Positions 26,815 through 36,485 of a stretch of DNA of 56,084 nucleotides are shown in pieces. Positions within the stretch are counted from its first letter, which is position 1; the number at the start of each line of letters is the position of its first letter. Location: NCBI GenBank assembly GCA_019038745.1, contig JAHOYV010000031.1, positions 1-56,084 of the forward strand, written 5' to 3'. This DNA comes from Gemmatimonadales bacterium (lineage in GTDB: Bacteria > Krumholzibacteriota > Krumholzibacteriia > LZORAL124-64-63). The notes beneath the pieces are model-generated. The model saw only the letters and a list, made by a program, of their open reading frames with translations, did no database searches and was not told the origin of the DNA. The position numbers and the translations under genes are program-made.

Positions 26815-29800
26815 TCAATTACCCGCTGAGCCGGACCCGCTGGAATTTACCGCGTGCCGGATCTGTCCCACCAGTTTGCGCACTTCCTCGCTGGTCAAGG
26901 TGCCGCTCACCAGTGACGCGGTTACTGCGCGACGCACTTGAAGCAACTGTTCATCTTCTGTTAGACAGGCCCGTAGGTCCAGGCAGCCGGCTAGGGTCAA
27001 CGCTTCCTCGAAGCGGTTCTTGAACTCCGTCTTCAGATTTTTTACCTTTTTTTCTCTCAAACCGGTCATCAAAAGGGTCGCGTTTCCTCCAACTTCGCGG
27101 TTCAACTCCAGAACCTCCGGCAATTTCTGTTTGGTGAAGATGTCCTGCTCCCGGATCCAATCCGAGGCGACGGGCCTACCCCTGCCATGGCGCCATGAAT
27201 CCAGAAAAGCGCCGAAGGCACGTCCGGTGTTTTCCAGTCGGTCGGCCTGGGCCGTGCTTTGGGTGCCGCTTGCAATCAGGTGTTGGCGCTGGCCTCGCCA
27301 AGCGCCGAGACGGTGCAAACCCGCGGTCAACAATCGGTGGAGTTGGGGGAGATCTCCGCGCAGGAGATGAAAGAGGTGGATGTTATCCTCGGGTGCCCAG
27401 GGATCGATGCCCGGAACCTGGAGTAGTGCGCCATAATCGGCCGGGGACAGATTGCCCGGAGGCGGAACCGGCTCGTAAGACGGCGGATTCAGGGCAGGTA
27501 GTGGACTGGCGGCACTCCATCTACGTTCCTTCAGTAAATCAATAACGTGGACCGGTTCCAGCCCTTCTTCCCGCAGTGCGCGGTTCCAGGCTTCCTGGTC
27601 CATCGGGTCGCAGCTCATGTAGAAGATCTGGCGGCCCTGGTCCCTGGCGATTCGACCCAGAATTCCGGCAATGGTATGGAAGCGAACCGGGTCGCTGGCG
27701 GCCAGGGTCTGGTCCAGGAACAGCGGTGGGCGGGGCCCATTTTCGGCATGGGTGAGGAAAGCCACTCTGACGGCCAGCATCAGTTGAGTGCGGGCACCGT
27801 CCGACAGCTCCGACAACCGGCGGTCTTCCCGCAGATTACTGTCTTCGGCCATGAAGGGATCTTCATCGGGTCCGCTGGTGGCTCGCAGGCTGTATCTGCC
27901 CCCAGTGAAATCAGAGAACAGGGAACGCGCGGTTTTCAGCAATGGTGAGTCAGCATCCGTGTCCTGCTGAGCAAGGACATCCTCGCAGAGCAGTCGTCCC
28001 AGCTCTTCCTCCTGTACGGCGGCGCGGATTCCTGCCAGGTCCTGCAGGCGTTCCTCCTGAGTGACCATGGCCCGGGCCAGCTCCCCATCCTTTTCCGCGT
28101 GGGCGATCTCGGCTTCGAGTTCCGTCCTTCGGCGAACCAGATCCTCTACCGTGGCGGCGGCATCCCGCTCCGAATCGATTCGTTCGTTCAGTTCTTTCAG
28201 TGTCAGTTCAGCCGGGTCGAATCCATCCAGTAGGATCAGGTTGCGATCGAGGTCAGCGGTCTGTTGATCGATATCCCGTTGGGCTTCGTCGCGTGTTGTA
28301 ACAGCCTGGGTCCAGTCCGGAAGGTCAGCCAGGAGATGGGTGGCGAGATCTGTCGGGTCCTGGTCCGGCTTCAGTCCTATTCGCTGTGAGATCTCCGCCA
28401 GATCACGCCGGCGGCCGGCCAGGTTTCGGGTAACGGTTTCCTCGTTTCTGGCGGCCTGACGGTCGGACTCCATCATGCTTTCCCAATCGTTCCGCCGGCG
28501 TAGAAAGGCGTTGCACTGTTCTACTGCGGCGCGGGCCTCGGACGCGGGAGGCAGTTCCAACTGGTCGAACACAAGGTTGAGCCCGGCAAGCTCAGAGGCA
28601 AGTTGCTCTTCCTGTTCCGCCAGTTGGGCTGCAGATCCGGCCAGTTCCCGGCGTGCATGACGGCGCTCTTCGGTTGATTGCAGCAGATCCGCCAAGTGAG
28701 GGTCTTCAAGGTTCAGGTCCAGGCCCAGTTCATCCTTAAGGGCTCTCAGTTCCTTTCGGGCCTGGCTCAGTTTTTGCCGGGACTCGGCCAGCTCTCGGCC
28801 CATGCGTTTGTCGGCTTGTGAATCCGCAGACTTGCCGCGCCGATGCAGGCCCCAGCCCAGCAGCGCCAATCCGGCCAGGATCGCACCCACCAGCCCGATG
28901 TTGGACATTGAGCTTCCGGACCAGAGCAGGGCTCCGGCAACACCCAGCAAGAGTGCAGTTCCGGAGAGGGTGGCGGCCGACCAACCGGTGGAGCCAGCCG
29001 TAGCTTGTTGGGTGGCTTGGCAGGCCTCCAATTCTTCGATCAAGGCCTTTTGGGTCAGCAAGCGTTGTTGGAGACTGATCAACCGGGTCATGGTCTCGGC
29101 ATCAACCTGTGGCAGCGAGTCATGATGGTTGTCGGCTTCAGAGGATAAAACTCCCCAACGAGCTTGGAGTTCGGCGTGCGTTCGGGCGACTTGGTCGCAG
29201 CCATCCTGAAGGGTGGACAGCCGATTTACCCGGTCTTGAAGCCCGGTCCTATCCAGATTAGAACGAGCCGCGGACGGTAAATCAAGATCCGCCATTTCCC
29301 TGGTCAGTCTTTCGCGTTCCGAGCGCAGATCGGCCAGCTGTTCCTCCTGCTGGCTGATTTCCTTTTTCAGATCCGCAGTCTTGCGGGGATCCTCGCTTCG
29401 AACCCGGGAAACACCGTCCGGATAATTCGCCAGGATTGCCTTGACGCGCCCAAGGTCTTCCAGGCGCTTAACCCGGTCCCGAAAGGTTTCCAGGATTTGG
29501 GCCCGATCGCCGGCTCGCCGGACATACTTCAACTCGGCCATGAGGCCGGGCAGGCCCTCTCTTCGGCGGTCAAGATCTACCTGTTCCCTCAGCAGCTTCC
29601 GGACTTGATCCCGGGCCTCTTCCAATTTTCGGCGCTCGGTTCGGCCGGCGTTGGGTCCGCTGGCGAAGAGTTCCTGGGTGGTGCGCGGCAGATTGTAGCC
29701 GCCGGCCAACTGCTCGACCATGGCTGCAGCGAGATCCCGGTCGTTGTCCCTGATTTCCTCGTCGAGCAGATCCGGAAGGGTAAGCCGGTAACATTGGGCC

Positions 29801-30099
29801 AGATGGAAGGGCGGTAGTATGGGGGCGGACACAGTGCTGTTGTTCCGGGCCCAGATCGGTGGATTCCGATCTTCGCGGGCAACGGTCCATTGACTTTTAT
29901 CACTTTCAAATACGGCGCGGACAGAGAATGGACGGTTGCCGGGTTTCTCGGCCCAGAGTAGATGTTCCACCGCACGGCACACGGAACTTTTTCCCGACCC
30001 GTTCGGTCCCAGAACCAGGTTGATTCCGGCGGCTGGTTGCAACTGGAACGATTGGTCGATTCCGGGCAAGCGGTCAACTTTGAGTTCAATCAGTCGCAC
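26815..30099 (-). CDS. YhaN/SbcC-like SMC-type ATPase with membrane hairpin and C-terminal extension
   Basis: The 1094-residue protein begins with an ATP-binding head (Walker A GPNGSGKS at 31-38). Long coiled coils are interrupted near residues 370-420 by two hydrophobic segments, a probable membrane hairpin. The second half of the head follows: signature-like LSELSDGARTQLMLAV (about 765) and Walker B LFLDQTL (about 792). About 230 further helical residues (860-1094) extend beyond the head, a part I do not recognise. YhaN-type proteins partner with the YhaO nuclease in DNA-end processing. The GTG start at 30099 overlaps the nuclease stop by 14 bp; the frame continues 35 codons further. Confidence 0.85.
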   Translation of the reverse strand: MRLIELKVDRLPGIDQSFQLQPAAGINLVLGPNGSGKSSVCRAVEHLLWAEKPGNRPFSVRAVFESDKSQWTVAREDRNPPIWARNNSTVSAPILPPFHLAQCYRLTLPDLLDEEIRDNDRDLAAAMVEQLAGGYNLPRTTQELFASGPNAGRTERRKLEEARDQVRKLLREQVDLDRRREGLPGLMAELKYVRRAGDRAQILETFRDRVKRLEDLGRVKAILANYPDGVSRVRSEDPRKTADLKKEISQQEEQLADLRSERERLTREMADLDLPSAARSNLDRTGLQDRVNRLSTLQDGCDQVARTHAELQARWGVLSSEADNHHDSLPQVDAETMTRLISLQQRLLTQKALIEELEACQATQQATAGSTGWSAATLSGTALLLGVAGALLWSGSSMSNIGLVGAILAGLALLGWGLHRRGKSADSQADKRMGRELAESRQKLSQARKELRALKDELGLDLNLEDPHLADLLQSTEERRHARRELAGSAAQLAEQEEQLASELAGLNLVFDQLELPPASEARAAVEQCNAFLRRRNDWESMMESDRQAARNEETVTRNLAGRRRDLAEISQRIGLKPDQDPTDLATHLLADLPDWTQAVTTRDEAQRDIDQQTADLDRNLILLDGFDPAELTLKELNERIDSERDAAATVEDLVRRRTELEAEIAHAEKDGELARAMVTQEERLQDLAGIRAAVQEEELGRLLCEDVLAQQDTDADSPLLKTARSLFSDFTGGRYSLRATSGPDEDPFMAEDSNLREDRRLSELSDGARTQLMLAVRVAFLTHAENGPRPPLFLDQTLAASDPVRFHTIAGILGRIARDQGRQIFYMSCDPMDQEAWNRALREEGLEPVHVIDLLKERRWSAASPLPALNPPSYEPVPPPGNLSPADYGALLQVPGIDPWAPEDNIHLFHLLRGDLPQLHRLLTAGLHRLGAWRGQRQHLIASGTQSTAQADRLENTGRAFGAFLDSWRHGRGRPVASDWIREQDIFTKQKLPEVLELNREVGGNATLLMTGLREKKVKNLKTEFKNRFEEALTLAGCLDLRACLTEDEQLLQVRRAVTASLVSGTLTSEEVRKLVGQIRHAVNSSGSGSAGN

Positions 30100-31450
30100 G
30101 GTCGCCTGCCTTCTGGCCAAGAAGCCTATCCAGGGTGCGGCGCGCGACATGGGCCAGGGCGGCTTGGACCGTTTGCCGAACTTCTTCTTCGGACTGACTT
30201 TCATCTCCCCACGTGATCCGGTCCAAGGCTGGGCGGTGATCTACTTCCTCCAACCGTGCCCGGGCCATGGCGACCAGACGTTCTGTTTCTTTTGCTGAAT
30301 CCGAAACTCCGGGCACTGGTTCCCCTGTTTTTTTCCCCCCTGTGTTTTCCAGGACCAGGATCCGCCGGGCCAGAAGACCGGCCGGGTCGTTGCCGCGGGC
30401 GAGATCCATCAGATCCCGCTGAATCCGCAACCCGGATTGGACCTTCTGGATGAAGACAAGCGCATGGTCCTGCTCCACCTTCAGGTCGTCAAAGTCCAGC
30501 GCTCGGCAAGCACGGTCCCAGGCATCCGGATCCTCCACCTGGCCGGTCAAGGTGATTCGCAGCCCAAGGGCGAGCAGATCAGGATTTTCATTCTCGATTT
30601 CACGCCGGTGTGAAATGGCTCGTGCCAGGAGCAGGGGTTGGAGGTCATTCCGGGGGTCGGCGGCCTGGGGAACAGGGAGTTCAAGGTTTTCCCACCGTAC
30701 CGGGGCCAGAGGCAGACGTTCCGCAGTGGGAGAATGTCCGGCACCGGGAATAGTGACCAGAACCGGCCCATGGGAACCGGTTTCGGAAGGGTCCAAGGGA
30801 GTCAATGACCCCAGGTAGAACGGGCCGCCAATGGCCGGATCGCCGGGGATATGTTCGTGACCCAGAAACCAGCCGTCATAGCCCGAGGTGCGGAATTCCT
30901 CCGCTGTAACCGGGGCATACTTGCTGCGGGAAGCGCCCAAGTCACAGTGCAGCAGGCCGAGTGTAATCAGCTTCGAATCCGCAGCGGGCAGGGGAGAATT
31001 GAAGGGAGACTGTAGGTGGTGCTCCCGAGGAAAGGACCAGCCAACCAAACGCACCTCGGGCCGGGATTCAGACGTCAGACGCAACTCCGACCAAGTGCCG
31101 CTGGATCCCATCAGCGTGAAACCGGCAATATTTTCTGCCAGGGACGGCAAGGTAGACGCATCATGGTTACCAGCCACTGCGCACACAGGAATGCCGGCTT
31201 CGGCCAGCCGCCGGACACCATTTTCCAGGGGTCCATAAGCACCGAAAGCCGCATTGTCCTGGTGAACAAGATCGCCAGCCAAGGCAACCGCCTGAACCTG
31301 ATGTTCGATGGCGATTGTCACCACCCGTTGCCAGGCTTCGGCCGGTCCCAGGTCTGTTCTGGCGGACAAGTCACCGGGTAGGCCCGAGGGTCGGCGACCC
31401 AGATGCATGTCGCCGACGAAGAGAATCCTGGTTGTCGACTCGCTGGGCAT
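30086..31450 (-). CDS. YhaO/SbcD-like DNA exonuclease-type metallophosphoesterase
   Basis: The 454-residue protein has the Mre11/SbcD phosphoesterase core with all metal blocks: GDMHLGR, ALAGDLVHQDN, VAGNHD, LLHCDLG and FLGHEHIPG. A capping and helical C-terminal half (about 270-454) follows, ending in an Arg/Ala-rich helix. Such nucleases process DNA ends with an SMC-type ATPase, here encoded immediately downstream with a 14-bp overlap. GGAG stands 7 nt before the ATG. It probably follows the HDOD gene in one transcript (104-bp gap), but no functional link to HDOD is implied by the family. Confidence 0.88.
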   Translation of the reverse strand: MPSESTTRILFVGDMHLGRRPSGLPGDLSARTDLGPAEAWQRVVTIAIEHQVQAVALAGDLVHQDNAAFGAYGPLENGVRRLAEAGIPVCAVAGNHDASTLPSLAENIAGFTLMGSSGTWSELRLTSESRPEVRLVGWSFPREHHLQSPFNSPLPAADSKLITLGLLHCDLGASRSKYAPVTAEEFRTSGYDGWFLGHEHIPGDPAIGGPFYLGSLTPLDPSETGSHGPVLVTIPGAGHSPTAERLPLAPVRWENLELPVPQAADPRNDLQPLLLARAISHRREIENENPDLLALGLRITLTGQVEDPDAWDRACRALDFDDLKVEQDHALVFIQKVQSGLRIQRDLMDLARGNDPAGLLARRILVLENTGGKKTGEPVPGVSDSAKETERLVAMARARLEEVDHRPALDRITWGDESQSEEEVRQTVQAALAHVARRTLDRLLGQKAGDRATD

Positions 31451-31554
31451 GCGGAATCTCCAGTTGGACAGCGGGGGGTGGAAGGATCAAGGCCATGGTA
31501 ACGCAATTGGGGCAGGCTGGGCAATTATTCTCTAAATCATTATTCCCTAAATCA

Positions 31555-32454
31555 TTAATCCAGAAGCTTCAAAATCTCAAGGGAGGACTCCATCTCCTGC
31601 TGAATCTGATCGTGGAAATCTTCCACTTGTTCCAATTGCAGATTCAACAGCTTCAAGGCCTCGGGTGGGCATTCCCGGGGAGGGAAAGCGCCAGGGGCTC
31701 CGTATTCCAGCTGGTAGGACACAAAATTAGCCACTTGGACCAGGGCAACCAGTTGGGGATACTTGGCCGTCGTAACCGAGGAGTGATGCAATTGGACAGC
31801 TTCCACTACGGTGGGAGGGAAGTCCCACATCCTGAACACGGCCTTGCCGATAATCGCGTGATTTACCTGGAAAAGGGCACCCTCACCCTCAATCCAGGAC
31901 ATTTGTTGTTCCTGGGCCGCTCGGCAGAGTTCCTCGAAGTCCTGGGGGAAATAATGTTTCTCGATCAATTTTCCAACATCGTGGAGTAGTCCGATTGTGA
32001 AGGCTTCCTCAGCCTGTTTGACCGGAATCCGATCGGCAAGGACCTTGCTGATGGTGGCAACGGCAATGCTGTGCTTCCAGAACTTTGCCATGTTCAGTTC
32101 TTCGGTGGAGTCCTCATCATTAAAAAAATCGAATACGCTGATGGCCAGCGCTGCGCTGCGCACGGCCTTGAAACCAAGGATGACAACGGCGCGGCTGATG
32201 GTTTTGATTTGCTTGTTGAAACCGTAGAAGGCCGAGTTCACCAGGTGCAGAATCTTGGCGGTAAGAGCCTGGTCCTGGGCGATGATCTCAGCGATTTTCG
32301 GGACCGACACTTCCGGATCCTGCATCATCCGGAAAAGCTCCTGATAAATCAGGGGCAGAGTGGGGATATCCTTGATGATTCCCTTTAACTCGCGGGGGTG
32401 AATATCCAGAAGTGATGATTTAATTTTCGCGCTCAAAAAATGACTCCCGTTCAT
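31555..32454 (-). CDS. HDOD-domain signalling protein
   Basis: The 299-residue protein contains an HDOD domain (about residues 25-230) with the typical LPTLPLIYQELFRMMQDPEVSVPKIAEII-type start, ALTAKILHLVNSAFYGF, and the diverged phosphohydrolase motif GLLHDVGKLIEKHYF. HDOD proteins are output or adaptor modules in bacterial signalling and often lack hydrolase activity; here the HD dipeptide is kept. A short C-terminal helix follows. It stands in line with the yhaO/yhaN-like genes and has AGAGG before its ATG. Confidence 0.87.
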   Translation of the reverse strand: MNGSHFLSAKIKSSLLDIHPRELKGIIKDIPTLPLIYQELFRMMQDPEVSVPKIAEIIAQDQALTAKILHLVNSAFYGFNKQIKTISRAVVILGFKAVRSAALAISVFDFFNDEDSTEELNMAKFWKHSIAVATISKVLADRIPVKQAEEAFTIGLLHDVGKLIEKHYFPQDFEELCRAAQEQQMSWIEGEGALFQVNHAIIGKAVFRMWDFPPTVVEAVQLHHSSVTTAKYPQLVALVQVANFVSYQLEYGAPGAFPPRECPPEALKLLNLQLEQVEDFHDQIQQEMESSLEILKLLD

Positions 32455-32613
32455 ACGGACAAACCTCTGCTCTTATAATGCTATCGGCCGGAAAACCAAG
32501 ACTTTAACATCGAAGAATTCATTATTTTTGGGGAAGTGGGGATGCTTGGATGGATCTGGGAGAGTCCAGCCGTAGTCCAGTCCGTTATCCACCTGGCTCT
32601 CTCAACAACGACC

Positions 32614-32631
32614 GCTTCCCCCGGGGGAAGC
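32614..32631 (-). terminator. Palindromic hairpin downstream of selD
   Basis: GCTTCCCCC and GGGGGAAGC form a perfect 18-bp palindrome 26 nt past the selD stop. As RNA the central bases would open into a loop. The sequence after it on the minus strand (GGTCGTTGTTG) is only moderately U-rich, so termination is plausible but not certain. Confidence 0.45.
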
Positions 32632-32656
32632 AGCCTCACTTAAAATTTGGTATGCC

Positions 32657-33712
32657 TCATTTGGAAAATTCCAGCCAAGGTTCTCCGGCTGTGTGGGATC
32701 GGACTGAGCCGATTTCGGCGGCGGCAAGGGTTCCGGAAGCAAGGATTGCGGTTTTCAATTCAACGACGCGGTCAGCGGGAACGGCAACCAGAAGGCCGCC
32801 ACTGGTTTGCGGGTCGTTCAGCAATCCCATCATATCTTCACCAACGCGCTCACCGTAGCCGACTCCTTTACCCGTAAAGCTGGCGTTGGCCTGGGTGCCG
32901 CCACAGGTGAATCCTTCGCCGCAAAGTTTCACTGCATGGGGCAGAAGGGGTAGGGCGGAGGTTTCGATCATCAGTCGGCAATCTGATCCGGTGGCCATTT
33001 CCAGGGCATGGCCGGTCAGGCCGAAGCCGGTGACGTCGGTGACCGAAGTGGCTCCCAATTCGAACAAGTCGGCGCCGCAAAGGTTCAAGGTGGACATGCA
33101 GGTGACCAGGGCTTCGTAGCCGTCCGCATCGACCCTGTTTTTTTTCATTGCCGCCACCAAGGCTCCGGTGCCCAGGGGCTTGGTCAGGATCAAGCGATCG
33201 CCGGGTTGGGCGGTGCAGTTGCGTAGGATGCGATCGGGATGGACAGTGCCGGTCACGCTGAGCCCGAATTTCACCTCATCGTCGCGTACGGAGTGACCGC
33301 CGCCTACGGCGCAGTCCGCCTCAGTGCATACCTCGGCGGCCCCTAGCAGGATCTCGCCCAGAACATCGTTCGGAAGGCCGACGGGTGGGTAGCCCAACAG
33401 GTTGAGGGCCATCACGGGCTTGGCGCCCATGGCGTAGATGTCGCTGAGGGAGTTGGCTGCGGCGATGCGGCCAAAGGTGCGGGGGTCGTCGACTACCGGG
33501 GTGATGAAATCAGCGGTTGAAACGACGGCCAGGTCGTCGCGCAAACGATAGACGGCGGCATCGTCCGAGGTCTCGAAGCCGACCAGCAGATCGGCCGGAG
33601 TCGCGGCGCGCAGTGGATCAAGGATTTCCGACAAGTCCCCCGGACTCAGCTTTGCAGCTCAACCGGCGCTCTTGGCGAAGCGGGTCAGGGCAACCCGTTC
33701 ATCGAATGACAT
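32657..33712 (-). CDS. selD: Selenide, water dikinase (selenophosphate synthetase), selenocysteine-containing
   Basis: The 351-residue product makes selenophosphate from selenide and ATP for selenocysteine or selenouridine synthesis. Translation from ATG 33712 (preceded by GAGGGGGTG) meets an in-frame TGA at 33661-33659, codon 18, inside TRFAKSAG-U-AAKLSPGDL. This aligns with the family's active-site Cys/Sec, and Lys21 matches the essential lysine three residues later. The remainder is a normal SelD: ETSDDAAVYRL, DFITPVVDDPRTFGRIAAAN, GGHSVRDDE, DVTGFGLTGHALEM and LNDPQTSGGLL. The TGA is read as Sec, not as a stop; a SECIS-like hairpin follows. Conventional callers would start at TTG 33634 and lose the catalytic residues. 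Confidence 0.93.
33628..33661 (-). promoter_or_regulatory. Sec codon (UGA) and bacterial SECIS-like hairpin in selD
   Basis: After the UGA (33661-33659) come 17 nt, then a hairpin: AGTCC (33646-33642) pairs with GGACT (33638-33634) around a GGG loop, extended by two G-U wobbles. An apical G-containing loop 16-37 nt after UGA is the known form of bacterial SECIS elements bound by SelB. The element lies inside coding sequence. Confidence 0.75.
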
Positions 33713-33738
33713 TTCATCACCCCCTCATGGTTCTTGAC

Positions 33739-35454
<1,716 letters not shown>

Positions 35455-35694
35455 GGAGCGGCAACCTTTCAGGATATGGACCAAAACCGGAGGTTGGAGA
35501 AATCGGATTCCGCCAAGAACGACCGATTTGAAGAATATAACCTAATCTTCTCCAAGGCGGTTGTAAACCCCTGGGGGAAGAGCCCCGACCATGACGCCGC
35601 CCCGGCAGAGAATTCCGACATGGGTTGCTGACGAATCCTTCCCCAGGGTCTATTCTCCAACCAGGAATCAACGAATGACCGGAGGTTTTCGCCC

Positions 35695-36483
35695 GTGTCT
35701 CTGGAAACGATAACGAAACCCGGCTGGACCGAGATCGTGCTCAACCAGCCGCCCCGCAACGTGCTGAATCGGGAAATGCTGAAAGCCCTGGTACAGGCCC
35801 TGGAAGATCTTGCCGGGGACGATGCGCCGTTGTTGATGCTTCGCTCCACCGGTCGACATTTTTCCACCGGCTATTCCATTCGAGATATTCCCGAAGAGAT
35901 TTTCCACCGGGACCCGAAGGTGAGGGCCACTGATCCTTTTGAACAGGTGATGAGTGGGCTGATCAATTATCCTAGTCCGGTTGTGGCCGTGGTACAGGGT
36001 GATGCCTACGGTGGTGCGGTGGAACTACTCGCCTGCGCGGATTTGCGGGTAGCGGCGCATGGAGTGCGCCTGGGAGTGCCGCCGGTTCGGTTGGGATTGG
36101 TTTACAGTCATTCCGGATTACGCCGAATGATAAGGGCCTTCGGTTCAACCCTGGTCCGGGAGATGCTTTTGACGGGGGAGGCCATCGAAGCCGAGCGAGC
36201 CTTTCAGGCGGGGTTTTTCAACCGCTTGGTGGCTGCGGAGGATCTGGCTTCCACCGCCGAGGAATTGTTGTCCGCCGTGGCGCGGGGTGGACCCCGGGCG
36301 TTGCGGGGAACCCGCCGCATCTTGAACCTACTGGAGGAGGCGGAGGTCTTGCCGGATGAGACTCTGGAGGAGATCGGCCGTTTGCGCCACGAATCCTGGT
36401 CCGGCGAGGAATTTATCCGGGCCCGGGACGGGTTCCTGGGAGGCAAGCGCACCGGTTCGAATTCAAGCAGGGAAAGAAGTTGA
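35695..36483 (+). CDS. Enoyl-CoA hydratase/isomerase family protein (methylmalonyl-CoA decarboxylase-like)
   Basis: The 262-residue protein has the crotonase fold with both oxyanion-hole segments: HFSTGYSIRDIPEE and QGDAYGGAVELLACADLRVA. The following LGVPPVRLGLVYSHSGLRRM lacks the usual catalytic Glu of hydratases. This, with the DIPEE and LGVPY-like segments, recalls E. coli ScpB (methylmalonyl-CoA decarboxylase), a resemblance judged by eye. It acts on acyl-CoA in the cytosol. A GTG start at 35695 is supported by GGAGG. Its stop overlaps the region of the kinase start. Confidence 0.82.
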   Translation: MSLETITKPGWTEIVLNQPPRNVLNREMLKALVQALEDLAGDDAPLLMLRSTGRHFSTGYSIRDIPEEIFHRDPKVRATDPFEQVMSGLINYPSPVVAVVQGDAYGGAVELLACADLRVAAHGVRLGVPPVRLGLVYSHSGLRRMIRAFGSTLVREMLLTGEAIEAERAFQAGFFNRLVAAEDLASTAEELLSAVARGGPRALRGTRRILNLLEEAEVLPDETLEEIGRLRHESWSGEEFIRARDGFLGGKRTGSNSSRERS

Positions 36484-36485
36484 AA

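Noticed and set aside
33634-33661. selD read as a truncated gene or pseudogene beginning at TTG 33634
   Set aside because: The upstream codons encode the conserved SelD N-terminus in frame, with a good ribosome binding site, and the only stop is a TGA at the catalytic position.
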